In this document: positions 12,320-21,058 of the stretch, one piece after another
Numbering within the stretch: position 1 is the first letter of the stretch
How the letters are laid out: the number at the start of each line of letters is the position of its first letter
Notes under the pieces: generated by a model
The model's input: the letters and a program-made list of their open reading frames with translations, nothing else
Databases searched by the model: none
What the model was told of the DNA's origin: nothing
Translations under genes and position numbers: made by a program
NCBI RefSeq assembly: GCF_965228935.1
Contig: NZ_OZ245846.1
Location: 4,836,001 to 4,900,000 of the forward strand
DNA: 64,000 nucleotides
Reading direction: 5' to 3'
Origin: Ulvibacterium sp965228935
GTDB lineage: Bacteria > Bacteroidota > Bacteroidia > Flavobacteriales > Flavobacteriaceae

Positions 12320-12740
12320 ATGTCCCTAATACGGTGATTACCAAGCTTCTTCCCGAGGCATTGTTCCGATGTTCGCAAAGGTAGATGCCTTGCCAAATAC
12401 CTAAGTTCAACTTTCCATCGGTAATGGGTATTTGAACCGAAGACCCCATTAAGGATGCTTTTATATGTGCAGGCATATCATCCGGCCCTTCATAAGTATG
12501 GATATAATAGGGAGTATCTTCGGGTACCATTACATTCATATGGCTCTCAAAATCCATACGAACCGTAGGATCGGCATTTTCATTTATCGTCAAACTGGCC
12601 GAAGTATGTTTGATGAACACCTGTAGCGACCCTATTTTTACGTCCCGAAGCTCCGGAATTGCCTTTACAATGGATGTCGTTATCAAATGGAATCCCCTTG
12701 GAAACGCAGGTAGCCGTATTTCTTTCTGAAAAGACTTCAT
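12318..12740 (-). CDS. YjbQ/UPF0047 family protein
   Basis: 140 residues from ATG 12740 (MKSFQKEIRLPAF). An upstream in-frame ATG at 12830 would add 30 residues not seen in the family and is rejected. The hallmark blocks of the YjbQ family are present: IKHTSASLTINENADPTVR, and HIKASLMGSSVQIPI...LNLGIWQGIYLCEHR. Some members have weak thiamin phosphate synthase activity, and the annotation secondary thiamine-phosphate synthase is widely used; the physiological role is unproven. Convergent with rplT. Confidence 0.9.
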   Translation of the reverse strand: MKSFQKEIRLPAFPRGFHLITTSIVKAIPELRDVKIGSLQVFIKHTSASLTINENADPTVRMDFESHMNVMVPEDTPYYIHTYEGPDDMPAHIKASLMGSSVQIPITDGKLNLGIWQGIYLCEHRNNASGRSLVITVLGT

Positions 12741-12806
12741 AAATTCTCGAATATCAATTAAATGTAAAACTTTATGGTTACAAAGCATAATGTGAATCCT
12801 TTGGAA

Positions 12807-12814
12807 TACCTTTG
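12807..12814 (+). promoter_or_regulatory. Promoter -7 element for the Cof-type phosphatase
   Basis: TACCTTTG matches TAnnTTTG and lies 22 bases before the ATG at 12836. No clear -33 element. Confidence 0.5.
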
Positions 12815-12835
12815 CAGCTTTAGTATACAAGGTAT

Positions 12836-13633
12836 ATGGATTTATCAGAGATTAAGATGGTGGTTACCGATATGGACGGCACCCTACTAAACTCCAATCA
12901 TGAGGTTAGCGATTACTTTTTTGAGCTTTTTAAGGAATTGCGAAAAAGGGACATCGTCTTTGTAGCGGCAAGTGGGAGACAGTACAACAGCATTGTGGAT
13001 AAATTGGATCCCATTAAGGATGATATTGTTGTACTAGCGGAAAATGGTGGTTTTGCCATGCAAAACGGAACCGAATTGGTGTCCACTCCCTTGCATAACG
13101 ATGCCAAAAATGAGGTATTAAGCATTCTGGAAAATGTTGAAGATGTGCATCCTGTCCTATGTGGTAAGCAAAACGCATACCTATTAGGGAATTCAAGGGA
13201 GTTTGAAAACAAGCTCAGCGAATATTATACGGCCTATGAAGTATTGGAAGATCTGAAATCGTTTAAAGGGGAGGTAATGAAAATAGCCATTTATCATTCC
13301 GAGAGTTCCGAAAAGTATATTTATCCCTCCGTAAAGCATCTGGAAGCCCATCTTAAGGTAAAGGTCTCCGGGGAGAACTGGGTGGACGTATCCGACCAAA
13401 ATGCACATAAGGGGTATGCCCTTCAAAAGGTACAAGAGCAATATGCGATAAGCCCCACGCAGACCCTGGTTTTTGGGGATTACAACAATGACCTTGAAAT
13501 GTTGGCCCTGGCGGACTATAGCTTCGCTATGGCCAATGCGCATCCCAATGTTAAAAAAGCCGCCAATTATATGACGGCAAGCAATGACGATTTTGGGGTG
13601 GAAAAGGTATTGGAAAAACTTTTGGATTCTTAG
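12836..13633 (+). CDS. Cof-type HAD-IIB family phosphatase
   Basis: 265 residues. HAD motif I is VVTDMDGTLL (about residues 9-18; both catalytic Asp present), motif II is AASGR, and motif IV is GDYNNDLEML (about 218-227), with a IIB cap between. This is the YidA/Cof group of cytoplasmic phosphatases that act on sugar phosphates, flavin or other small phosphate esters; substrate cannot be read from sequence. The 3' end overlaps the convergent gene by 4 bases. Confidence 0.93.
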   Translation: MDLSEIKMVVTDMDGTLLNSNHEVSDYFFELFKELRKRDIVFVAASGRQYNSIVDKLDPIKDDIVVLAENGGFAMQNGTELVSTPLHNDAKNEVLSILENVEDVHPVLCGKQNAYLLGNSREFENKLSEYYTAYEVLEDLKSFKGEVMKIAIYHSESSEKYIYPSVKHLEAHLKVKVSGENWVDVSDQNAHKGYALQKVQEQYAISPTQTLVFGDYNNDLEMLALADYSFAMANAHPNVKKAANYMTASNDDFGVEKVLEKLLDS

Positions 13634-14892
13634 GTTTTCTGCTTTTTCTTTCGTGCTGCCGGAAACAAAACATTATTTAGAATGAGGCGGTATCCCGGTG
13701 AGGTAGGGTGAAGTTCCAGTTCGGTTTTTGGATCGCCCACACGATGCTGGTAGTCCTCCGGATCATGGCCCCCGTAAAACGTAAAAAAGCCTTTCCCCTT
13801 TATTCCGTGGATATACCGGGCCTCCCCGTTTATCTTGTTCTCGCCCAATACCATAACCGTTGGTTTTACCTCTTTTCTGGTAAATGCCGTGGTCTGTCCC
13901 ATAAAACCCTTGACCAGTGCCGTATGGTTCTGGCAGAGCATCGTGGGTACGGGATCCCATTTTGCCGAGAAATCCATCAGGGAAAAATAATCGGATTCCT
14001 TGGGAACGTTGCCCCGTTTATTGGTCATATCTATGGACGAAAACTCATAGCGTAAAGGGTTACGTTCCAATGTAAAATCCTTGAATGCAAAGGTCTTGCC
14101 AAAATCCAGTTTACTCTGATAGTTGGCATCGGAGGGGTCGCCATCGAACATGGGCTCACAAATATCGACCTCATCGGCCGCAAGGGCAATATCGAAACTG
14201 TCCGTAGCCGAGCACATGGCGAACATAAAACCTCCACCAATGACATATCTCCTGATTTTAAGGGCAACGGCTCTTTTTGCTTCCGAAACCTTGGTAAACC
14301 CCAGTTTGGAGGCCAACGATTCCGCTTCCTTTTTCTGTTCAATGTACCATGGTGCGGCCCGATAAGCCCCATAAAACTTACCATATTGTCCCGTAAAATC
14401 TTCATGGTGTAGGTGAAGCCAATCATATAGAACCAGTTTATCACCCAAGACCTCTTCATCATATACGGTTACATAGGGAATCTCGGCATAGGTAAGTACC
14501 ATAGTAACCGCATCGTCCCAAGGTTGGTTTCCCTTGGGGGAATACACCGCAATTTTAGGTGCCTTTTCCAATATTACCGCCTCTTGATTTTGGGAAGGAC
14601 TGCTGATATCGTCTAAAATGGCCTGGGCCTGACCATCGGAAAGAATCTCAAAAGACACCCCCCTGATCTGACATTCCTTACGTATGCTTTCCCCATCGGG
14701 CAAGAGAAAAGATCCTCCCCTATAATTCAAAAGCCACTGTACTTTTTGCTGTTTGGTAAGGACCCAATAGGTTATTCCGTAGGCCTTTAAATGGTTTTTT
14801 TGCCCTTCTGCGTCCATGGGAATAAGAATGGAAGAGGCTGAAATTTGAGAAGATAACAGAAGGAAAAAAAAGGAAAACAGAATCCTATTCAT
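13630..14892 (-). CDS. Conserved exported Bacteroidota protein (often mislabelled asparagine synthetase B)
   Basis: 420 residues from ATG 14892; this start gives a clean signal peptide (MNRILFSFFFLLLSSQISAS) and lies downstream of the promoter element at 14918-14925. The protein matches from memory a flavobacterial family carried in databases as asparagine synthetase B, but I see neither the Ntn-type Cys2 glutaminase nor the SGGxD ATP-pyrophosphatase motif. A central stretch (VYSPKG...YAEIPYVTVYD...LYDWLHLHHEDFTGQYGKFY) and GGGFMFAMCSATDS resemble an alpha/beta, class-I-amidotransferase-like fold with a nucleophile-elbow Cys. Function unknown. The last 4 bases overlap the phosphatase gene. 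Confidence 0.85.
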   Translation of the reverse strand: MNRILFSFFFLLLSSQISASSILIPMDAEGQKNHLKAYGITYWVLTKQQKVQWLLNYRGGSFLLPDGESIRKECQIRGVSFEILSDGQAQAILDDISSPSQNQEAVILEKAPKIAVYSPKGNQPWDDAVTMVLTYAEIPYVTVYDEEVLGDKLVLYDWLHLHHEDFTGQYGKFYGAYRAAPWYIEQKKEAESLASKLGFTKVSEAKRAVALKIRRYVIGGGFMFAMCSATDSFDIALAADEVDICEPMFDGDPSDANYQSKLDFGKTFAFKDFTLERNPLRYEFSSIDMTNKRGNVPKESDYFSLMDFSAKWDPVPTMLCQNHTALVKGFMGQTTAFTRKEVKPTVMVLGENKINGEARYIHGIKGKGFFTFYGGHDPEDYQHRVGDPKTELELHPTSPGYRLILNNVLFPAARKKKQKT

Positions 14893-14917
14893 AAAAATTT
14901 GGATGTTAGATTCCAAT

Positions 14918-14925
14918 CAAAGTTA
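14918..14925 (-). promoter_or_regulatory. Promoter -7 element for the exported conserved protein
   Basis: The minus strand reads TAACTTTG (TAnnTTTG). The transcript would start near 14911, which supports ATG 14892 over the upstream ATG at 14916. Confidence 0.5.
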
Positions 14926-15013
14926 AGTGAAAAATTGGGGATTTACCTTAGGTCATGCGTTAATCATTCCTGAAAAATACTTCGCAAATACTTCTTAAGG
15001 CAGGAATTTTTGC

Positions 15014-16564
15014 TTAAAATGGAACATCATTATCCTCTTCTGGATCCAGTGTATCGTTCATGGAACTTCCAAAAGCCTGGTCGGCATCGGGTAGATTTTT
15101 GGTCAAAAATGGATTTTCCTCGTCGGCGTTCATTTTGGATTGGAACTCAAAGGGCGAATCAAAATCATCCAAATTATCGAATTTACCCAACTGCCCGATG
15201 AACTTTAAGCGAATATTATCCAGTCCGCCGTTTCTGTGCTTGGCCACGATAAATTCCGCTTGGCCTTGGGTAGGTGTACGTTCCTCGTCATCCCATTCAT
15301 CAATTTTATAATATTCCGGCCTATAGATGAACGATACAATATCCGCATCCTGCTCTATGGCCCCGGACTCCCTAAGATCTGAGAGAATGGGCCTTTTGCT
15401 ACCACCCCTGGTCTCAACGGCCCTGGAAAGCTGTGAAAGGGCAATGACAGGTACATCCAATTCTTTGGCCAAGGCTTTTAGGTTTCTGGAAATGGTAGAA
15501 ATCTCCTGCTCCCGGTTTCCTCCTTTTTGACTTCCACCGGCAGTCATTAATTGGAGGTAATCGATAATAATCAGCTTTATTTTGTGCTGTGACGATAACC
15601 TTCTGGCTTTTGCCCTTAAGTCAAAAATCGAAAGTGAAGGCGTATCATCAATAAACAAAGGAGCCTTCTCCAAGGCCTTGACCTTTACGTTCAATTGTTC
15701 CCATTCATGTTTTTCCAACCTTCCTGTCCGTAATTTTTCCGAAGAGAGACCAGTTTCCGAAGAAATCAATCGTGTAATCAATTGTACGGAAGACATTTCT
15801 AAGGAAAAGAAGGCAACGGGCACATCTGCATTAACCGCAATATTACGGGCCATGGAAAGCACCAGGGCTGTTTTACCCATACCCGGTCTTGCAGCAATAA
15901 TCACCAAATCACTGGGTTGCCATCCGGATGTAAGCTTGTCCACCTTGTCAAATCCGGAAGGGATACCGCTCAAACCTTCCTTATTGGCAATCTCCTCAAT
16001 ACGTTTTTTGGCCTGAATGACCAAGTTTTGTGCAGTTTCAGCGGAACGTTTTAGGTTGCCCTGGGTAACATCGTACAACTTGGATTCCGCATTGTCCAAG
16101 AGGTCGAAAACATCCGTACCATCGTCGTAAGCCTCCTCAATAATTTCATTGGATATTTTAATGAGACTGCGTTGAATGTACTTTTGAAGGATAATTCTTG
16201 CATGGAATTCAATATGGGCGGAAGAGGCCACTTTTTGGGTCAATTTTATCAAGTAAAAATCCCCTCCAATGGACTCTAGCCGGCCATCTTTCCTCAACTG
16301 CGTGGAAACGGTTAATAAATCCACCGGTTCGGACGTTTCGAACAATTTAAAGATAGCTTCGTAAATAAACCTATGGGCGTCCTTGTAAAAAACCTCAGGA
16401 TGTAGGATATCGATTACTTCGTCCACCCCTTTTTTATCGATCATCATAGCTCCAAGTACAACTTCCTCTAAATCAACTGATTGAGGTGGTATTTTACCCC
16501 GTTCCAAATTGATTATGGTGGATTTGTCTATTTTACGTCCAACGATCGGATTCGGTTTTTCCAT
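15014..16564 (-). CDS. dnaB: Replicative DNA helicase DnaB
   Basis: 516 residues. N-terminal DnaB domain (about 26-128; PPQSVDLEEVVLGAMMID), linker helix, then the RecA-like C-terminal helicase with Walker A ARPGMGKT (225-232), Walker B LIIIDYLQLM and the R/K-finger region SQLSRAVETR...SDLRESGAIEQDAD. It is the hexameric helicase that unwinds DNA ahead of the replisome. Beyond the core is an acidic tail of about 40 residues ending DNDVPF, which mimics the C-terminal tip of SSB (DDDIPF type). No intein is present. Confidence 0.98.
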   Translation of the reverse strand: MEKPNPIVGRKIDKSTIINLERGKIPPQSVDLEEVVLGAMMIDKKGVDEVIDILHPEVFYKDAHRFIYEAIFKLFETSEPVDLLTVSTQLRKDGRLESIGGDFYLIKLTQKVASSAHIEFHARIILQKYIQRSLIKISNEIIEEAYDDGTDVFDLLDNAESKLYDVTQGNLKRSAETAQNLVIQAKKRIEEIANKEGLSGIPSGFDKVDKLTSGWQPSDLVIIAARPGMGKTALVLSMARNIAVNADVPVAFFSLEMSSVQLITRLISSETGLSSEKLRTGRLEKHEWEQLNVKVKALEKAPLFIDDTPSLSIFDLRAKARRLSSQHKIKLIIIDYLQLMTAGGSQKGGNREQEISTISRNLKALAKELDVPVIALSQLSRAVETRGGSKRPILSDLRESGAIEQDADIVSFIYRPEYYKIDEWDDEERTPTQGQAEFIVAKHRNGGLDNIRLKFIGQLGKFDNLDDFDSPFEFQSKMNADEENPFLTKNLPDADQAFGSSMNDTLDPEEDNDVPF

Positions 16565-16678
16565 GGGTACGAAAATATAGAATTAACCTTAAGTTAACTT
16601 TACAAATGGGGAAACGATATTCACCATTGGTTAACATTTATCGTGTTTATAAGTTACGAAAAAGTGTTGATAAGAAAT

Positions 16679-16709
16679 AAAAAACGGAGATATGAATCTC
16701 CGTTTTTTA
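16679..16709. terminator. Terminator hairpin between accA and dnaB
   Basis: A perfect inverted repeat, ACGGAGAT-ATGA-ATCTCCGT flanked by A6 and T6, could act on both strands. It lies 23 bases after the accA stop and terminates accA (minus strand). Confidence 0.85.
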
Positions 16710-16731
16710 TTGAGCATTATAAATCAGCGTA

Positions 16732-17685
16732 TCAGCCATTAAATACACCCATATTCGCGTATTTTTCCATACGTAGTTTTACCAATTCGTTTGGTGATAA
16801 CTTTTCCAATTCCTGAAAATGGGATGCAATTTTATTTTTTACGATTTCAAAAGCCTTATCCCGATTGCTATGGGCACCCCCTGCAGGCTCCCTCACAATT
16901 TCATCGATTAGTTTTAGTTTTTTCATATCGGTGGCGGTGAGCTTCAAGGCCTCTGCGGCCTGTTCCTTATACTCCCAACTTCTCCAAAGAATGGAGGAAC
17001 AGGATTCCGGGGATATGACCGAATACCATGTATTTTCCAACATTAAGACCTTGTCTCCTACTCCTATGCCCAAGGCGCCTCCCGAAGCTCCTTCGCCTAT
17101 GATGACCACAATAATCGGAACTTCAAGGCGGGTCATTTCCAGGATATTCCGGGCTATGGCCTCGCCCTGTCCCCGTTGCTCCGCCTCAATCCCAGGATAG
17201 GCTCCGGGGGTGTCTATGAAACAGACTACCGGGATACCGAATTTTTCAGCGGATTTCATCAATCGAAGCGCCTTGCGATATCCTTCCGGGTTGGCCATAC
17301 CAAAGTTTCGATATTGCCGAGTCTTGGTATTGTAGCCCTTTTGTTGGCCTATGAACATAAAACTTTGGTCCCCTATCTTTCCCAAACCACCGATCATGGC
17401 CTTATCATCCTTTACATTACGGTCGCCGTGTAACTCCAAAAAGGTATCCCCACAAATGGCCCGGATATAATCCAAGGTATAGGGTCTATTGGGATGTCTG
17501 GATAATTGTACCCTCTGCCAAGCGGTAAGGTTCTTATAAATATCCCTGCGGGTCTCGTTCAGCTTTTTTTCGATTTGTTTGCATGTTTCACTAACATCAA
17601 CATCGCTCTCCTCCCCAATTACCAGACACTTGTCCAACTGTTCTTCAAGTTCCTTGATCGGAAGTTCAAAATCCAAATACTCCAT
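16732..17685 (-). CDS. accA: Acetyl-CoA carboxylase carboxyltransferase subunit alpha
   Basis: 317 residues, the normal AccA length. It starts MEYLDFELPIKELEEQL and contains the carboxyltransferase block RPYTLDYI...FLELHGDRNVKDD, GMANPEGYRKALRLM, FIDTPGAYPG and EGASGGALGIGVGD. With AccD it transfers the carboxyl group from biotin on AccB to acetyl-CoA, the first step of fatty acid synthesis. A promoter element is at 17708-17715 and a strong terminator downstream, so it is probably monocistronic. Confidence 0.98.
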   Translation of the reverse strand: MEYLDFELPIKELEEQLDKCLVIGEESDVDVSETCKQIEKKLNETRRDIYKNLTAWQRVQLSRHPNRPYTLDYIRAICGDTFLELHGDRNVKDDKAMIGGLGKIGDQSFMFIGQQKGYNTKTRQYRNFGMANPEGYRKALRLMKSAEKFGIPVVCFIDTPGAYPGIEAEQRGQGEAIARNILEMTRLEVPIIVVIIGEGASGGALGIGVGDKVLMLENTWYSVISPESCSSILWRSWEYKEQAAEALKLTATDMKKLKLIDEIVREPAGGAHSNRDKAFEIVKNKIASHFQELEKLSPNELVKLRMEKYANMGVFNG

Positions 17686-17707
17686 GATTTCAGTTTAGTT
17701 TGTGAGG

Positions 17708-17715
17708 CAAATATA
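17708..17715 (-). promoter_or_regulatory. accA: accA promoter -7 element
   Basis: The minus strand reads TATATTTG, a perfect TAnnTTTG, 22 bases upstream of the accA ATG. Confidence 0.6.
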
Positions 17716-17782
17716 AAATTTTATAAGCTATAGTTTTGATGCAGATCCATTTTTGAAGAGCACTTGAAAAAATAGCCAATAG

Positions 17783-18856
17783 CTATCTTTTTGCTTTCTG
17801 CAACAAGTAAACTGCCAAAACCCCAAAAAGAAGATTGGGAATGATTACGGCCAATATGGGTGAAAAACCAGACTGTTCCGCCAGAGTACCGAATACCCTA
17901 TCAAAAAAAATATAGATAAAGGCGACCCCTATACCAAAAGCGAGGTTGACTCCCATTCCTCCCCTGCGTTTTACCGAAGAAACGGCCACGGCGATAAGGG
18001 TAAGGATAAAGGCGCTAATGGGCATGGCCCATCGTTTGTATTTGACCAGGATATAGGAGTTAATGTTCGAGGCTCCCTTTCTTTTTTGGTCAGCAATAAA
18101 CTTGTTGAGTTCCGCCAGGTTCTTGGTTTCCGCAATGTAGGACACGGGGGTAAGATCGTCAATCTTAAAGGTAAAAAGGGTGTCCAACCTTCGTTTTGAT
18201 TCTATGATAGCCGTATCTCCCTTTATTTTTCTTTTTCTATACGAGGTCAATCGATATAAACTATCGATCCACCGAATGTTCGCTGCGGAGATTTTAAAAT
18301 CCAATTGATCTTCCTTGGTAAATCTTTCAAAGGTAAAGTTGTACCCGATTTTTCGCGCCGGATCAAAACTGCTCACATAGATAAAATCATTTTCATTCAA
18401 TTGATTAAAAATATTGCTGGTAACCCTGTCCTGTTTTCCTTTTTTTAAGTATTTGAATTTAAACTCGTTAAACCCCTTGCTTGCATTGGGGACCAGAAAC
18501 ATGCCCATGGTCAACATCACAAAGGCTATGATGCTCGCCCCTATTAAATAAGGTCTAAGAAATCGCCCATAGGATACTCCCGAGCTTAAAATTGCCACTA
18601 TTTCCGTATTGCTCGCCAACTTGGAGGTAAAGAAGATGATGGAAAGAAACAGGAAAATGGGAAATAGGAGATTGCCGATGTAAATCGTGAAATTGAGATA
18701 GTAGATCAAAATCTCGTTCAACGGGGCCTCATTGTCTATCATCTTGCCGATTTGTTCCGCCAAATTGGCCATAATTCCAATAGGAATAAACAATAATAGC
18801 ATCACCGCAAAAGTGACCAAATACCGTTTGATTATATATTTATCAATAATGGTCAC
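17783..18856 (-). CDS. lptG: LptG/LptF-type permease (YjgP/YjgQ family)
   Basis: 357 residues from GTG 18856, one base after the tgt stop (TAG at 18858-18860). This start gives VTIIDKYIIKRYLVTF, the family's typical N-terminus, while a longer frame would run back through tgt. Six transmembrane segments: three N-terminal, a periplasmic jellyroll domain (about 125-265), three C-terminal. LptF/G are the inner-membrane permease subunits that with LptB extract LPS and pass it to LptC/A. Tight coupling to tgt indicates co-transcription. Confidence 0.92.
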   Translation of the reverse strand: MTIIDKYIIKRYLVTFAVMLLLFIPIGIMANLAEQIGKMIDNEAPLNEILIYYLNFTIYIGNLLFPIFLFLSIIFFTSKLASNTEIVAILSSGVSYGRFLRPYLIGASIIAFVMLTMGMFLVPNASKGFNEFKFKYLKKGKQDRVTSNIFNQLNENDFIYVSSFDPARKIGYNFTFERFTKEDQLDFKISAANIRWIDSLYRLTSYRKRKIKGDTAIIESKRRLDTLFTFKIDDLTPVSYIAETKNLAELNKFIADQKRKGASNINSYILVKYKRWAMPISAFILTLIAVAVSSVKRRGGMGVNLAFGIGVAFIYIFFDRVFGTLAEQSGFSPILAVIIPNLLFGVLAVYLLQKAKR

Positions 18857-18857
18857 C

Positions 18858-19988
18858 CTACAATCTTTTATCCATTTGTTGAACCATTTTGGTCTTCCAT
18901 TCCATAAAATCGCCCTCCAAAATATGCCTTCTCGCCTCACGGACCAACCACAAATAAAATCCCAAATTATGAATGGTCGCTATCTGTTTGCCCAAATACT
19001 CATTGGCCGCGAACAAATGCCGGAGATAGGCCTTTGAATATTCCAAATCTACAAATGTAATCCCCATCCCATCGATTGGGGAAAAATCGTTCTCCCATTT
19101 TTTGTTCTTGATATTTATGGTACCATGCGCAGTAAAAAGCATTCCGTTCCTCGCATTTCGGGTCGGCATCACACAATCGAACATATCGATTCCCAATGCA
19201 ATGTTCTCCAGAATGTTTATAGGGGTACCCACGCCCATAAGGTATCTGGGTTTATCCTTAGGAAGAATGTCGCACACTACTTCGGTCATTTCATACATCT
19301 CTTCCGCAGGTTCCCCGACCGAAAGTCCGCCGATGGCGTTACCCGGTGCATTGACGTTGGCTATATATTCAGCGGATTGCCTGCGGAGATCTTTAAAGGT
19401 GGAACCTTGTACGATAGGAAAAAAAGCTTGATTAAAACCGTATTCCAATGGTGTTTTTTCCAAATGTGCCATGCAGCGGTCCAACCACCTATGGGTCATT
19501 TTCATGGATCTTTCGGCGTAACCATACTCACAAGGGTATGGAGTACATTCATCAAAGGCCATAATAATGTCCGCACCGATGGCCCGTTGGATTTCCATTA
19601 CGTTTTCCGGTGTGAAAAAATGAAGGGATCCATCTATATGGGACTTGAATTTTACACCCTCCTCGTTGATCTTCCGGTTGGCCGAAAGCGAGTAGACCTG
19701 GTATCCCCCGCTATCCGTAAGAATATTTCTATCCCATCCCATAAACTTATGGAGCCCACCGGCCTCTTTTAAAATATGGGTCCTAGGCCGTAAAAAAAGA
19801 TGATAGGTGTTTCCTAGGATGATATCCGGGTCTATATCCTGTTTTAATTCCCTTTGGTGCACGCCCTTTACCGAGGCAACGGTGCCCACCGGCATAAAAA
19901 TCGGGGTTTCAATTACCCCGTGGAATGTGGTTATCGTACCGGCCCTGGCCATACTTTGGGAATCGGTATCATGTAAAGTAAACTCCAA
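18858..19988 (-). CDS. tgt: tRNA-guanine (queuine) transglycosylase, zinc cysteines absent
   Basis: 376 residues. Catalytic residues are present: LTDSGGYQVYSL (D92), QGSTFKDLR, GGLSVGEP and the nucleophile region FDCVMPTRNARNG (D271). It exchanges guanine-34 for preQ1 in GUN-anticodon tRNAs, a step of queuosine synthesis. The canonical CxCxxC zinc site expected near residues 308-316 is missing: the aligned stretch reads SPIDGMGITFVDLEYSKAYL, with no Cys, although the fourth ligand His (TIHN, H340) is kept. A promoter element TATATTTG is at 20007-20014. Cotranscribed with lptG. Confidence 0.96.
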   Translation of the reverse strand: MEFTLHDTDSQSMARAGTITTFHGVIETPIFMPVGTVASVKGVHQRELKQDIDPDIILGNTYHLFLRPRTHILKEAGGLHKFMGWDRNILTDSGGYQVYSLSANRKINEEGVKFKSHIDGSLHFFTPENVMEIQRAIGADIIMAFDECTPYPCEYGYAERSMKMTHRWLDRCMAHLEKTPLEYGFNQAFFPIVQGSTFKDLRRQSAEYIANVNAPGNAIGGLSVGEPAEEMYEMTEVVCDILPKDKPRYLMGVGTPINILENIALGIDMFDCVMPTRNARNGMLFTAHGTINIKNKKWENDFSPIDGMGITFVDLEYSKAYLRHLFAANEYLGKQIATIHNLGFYLWLVREARRHILEGDFMEWKTKMVQQMDKRL

Positions 19989-20006
19989 AATTCACCTTTA
20001 AAGTGG

Positions 20007-20014
20007 CAAATATA
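20007..20014 (-). promoter_or_regulatory. tgt: tgt-lptG promoter -7 element
   Basis: The minus strand reads TATATTTG, 18 bases before the tgt ATG. Perfect to TAnnTTTG; no strong -33. Confidence 0.6.
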
Positions 20015-20097
20015 GTCAACTGCCTTCCATAAAGCCCTTAACAAAAAAATAAAGTTCTACAGGATTTGTCCCCGTTGATAAAATATTATAAGTACTG

Positions 20098-20129
20098 TTT
20101 GGATACCCAAAAGATAGCTCCTACTTTTG
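20098..20129 (+). promoter_or_regulatory. Transketolase promoter
   Basis: -33 TTTG at 20098-20101 and -7 TACTTTTG at 20122-20129, spaced 20 bp, form a near-ideal Bacteroidota promoter. It lies inside the upstream extension of the reading frame, which rules out ATG 20066 as the start. Confidence 0.75.
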
Positions 20130-20143
20130 AAATCACTAAAAAT

Positions 20144-20995
20144 ATGACTATGCCGAACATAGAAGCTTTAGAGGATATCGTGCTCCAGACCCGTAGGGAT
20201 ATCTTGCGGATGGTACACAAAGTAAATTCCGGGCATCCTGGTGGTTCTTTGGGCTGTACCGAATTTTTTGTCTCCCTATACCATAAAATTATGGAACTTA
20301 AGGATGGGTTTGACATGGATGGTTTGGAAGAAGACCTTTTCTTTTTGTCCAACGGGCATATTTCACCGGTTTTTTATAGTGTTCTTGCCCGTAAAGGTTA
20401 CTTTCCCATAGAAGAGCTAAACACTTTCCGTTTAATCGATTCCCGTTTGCAGGGGCATCCCACTACCCATGAAGGACTTCCCGGTGTACGGGTGGCTTCT
20501 GGATCTTTGGGACAGGGAATGTCCGTGGCCATTGGTGCGGCCTTGGCCAAAAAATTGAACAAGGACAATCATTTGGTCTATAGTCTACATGGTGATGGCG
20601 AATTACAGGAAGGCCAGAACTGGGAAGCCATTATGTACGCTGCGGGAAACAAAGTGGATAATTTAATCGCTACCATTGACCGTAACGGACAGCAAATCGA
20701 TGGGCCTACGGCAGAAGTTCTCCCCTTGGGCAATCTCACTGAAAAGTTTACGGCCTTTGGTTGGGATGTGCTGGAAATAAAAAACGGCAACAATTTAGAG
20801 GAAGTCATTGCCGGACTAGAGGAAGCAAAGCGTAGAACAGGAAAGGGAAAACCTGTTTGTATTGTAATGCATACGGTAATGGGCCATGGGGTCGATTTTA
20901 TGATGCATACACATGCATGGCATGGAAAGGCACCTAACGATGACCAACTGGAAACCGCATTGGCACAAAATCCTGAGACATTGGGGGATTATTAA
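20144..20995 (+). CDS. Transketolase, N-terminal (ThDP-binding) subunit
   Basis: 283 residues from ATG 20144 (MTMPNIEALEDIVLQ); ATG 20150 is an alternative. It holds the thiamine diphosphate part of transketolase: SGHPGGSLGCTEFF, FLSNGHISP, GSLGQGMSVAIGAALA and the GDGELQEGQNWEA metal-binding motif. The second half of the enzyme is the next gene. Split transketolases are common in Bacteroidota, archaea and some Firmicutes. It moves two-carbon units between sugar phosphates in the pentose phosphate pathway. Confidence 0.96.
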   Translation: MTMPNIEALEDIVLQTRRDILRMVHKVNSGHPGGSLGCTEFFVSLYHKIMELKDGFDMDGLEEDLFFLSNGHISPVFYSVLARKGYFPIEELNTFRLIDSRLQGHPTTHEGLPGVRVASGSLGQGMSVAIGAALAKKLNKDNHLVYSLHGDGELQEGQNWEAIMYAAGNKVDNLIATIDRNGQQIDGPTAEVLPLGNLTEKFTAFGWDVLEIKNGNNLEEVIAGLEEAKRRTGKGKPVCIVMHTVMGHGVDFMMHTHAWHGKAPNDDQLETALAQNPETLGDY

Positions 20996-21058
20996 AGGCC
21001 AATCCCTATTTTCTATCAAGGTTCCCGTTTTTCCGGGAACCACAAAAACCAAATTTAG

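Noticed and set aside
12741..12830. 30-residue N-terminal extension of the YjbQ protein
   Set aside because: The family begins at MKSFQ-type sequence; the extension is not family-like.
13630..14892. Asparagine synthetase B annotation
   Set aside because: No N-terminal Cys nucleophile domain and no SGGxDS ATP-binding loop; signal peptide indicates export.
18857..18940. Longer N-terminus for the LptG-type permease
   Set aside because: It would overlap the end of tgt in another frame; the GTG one base after the tgt stop fits the family N-terminus.
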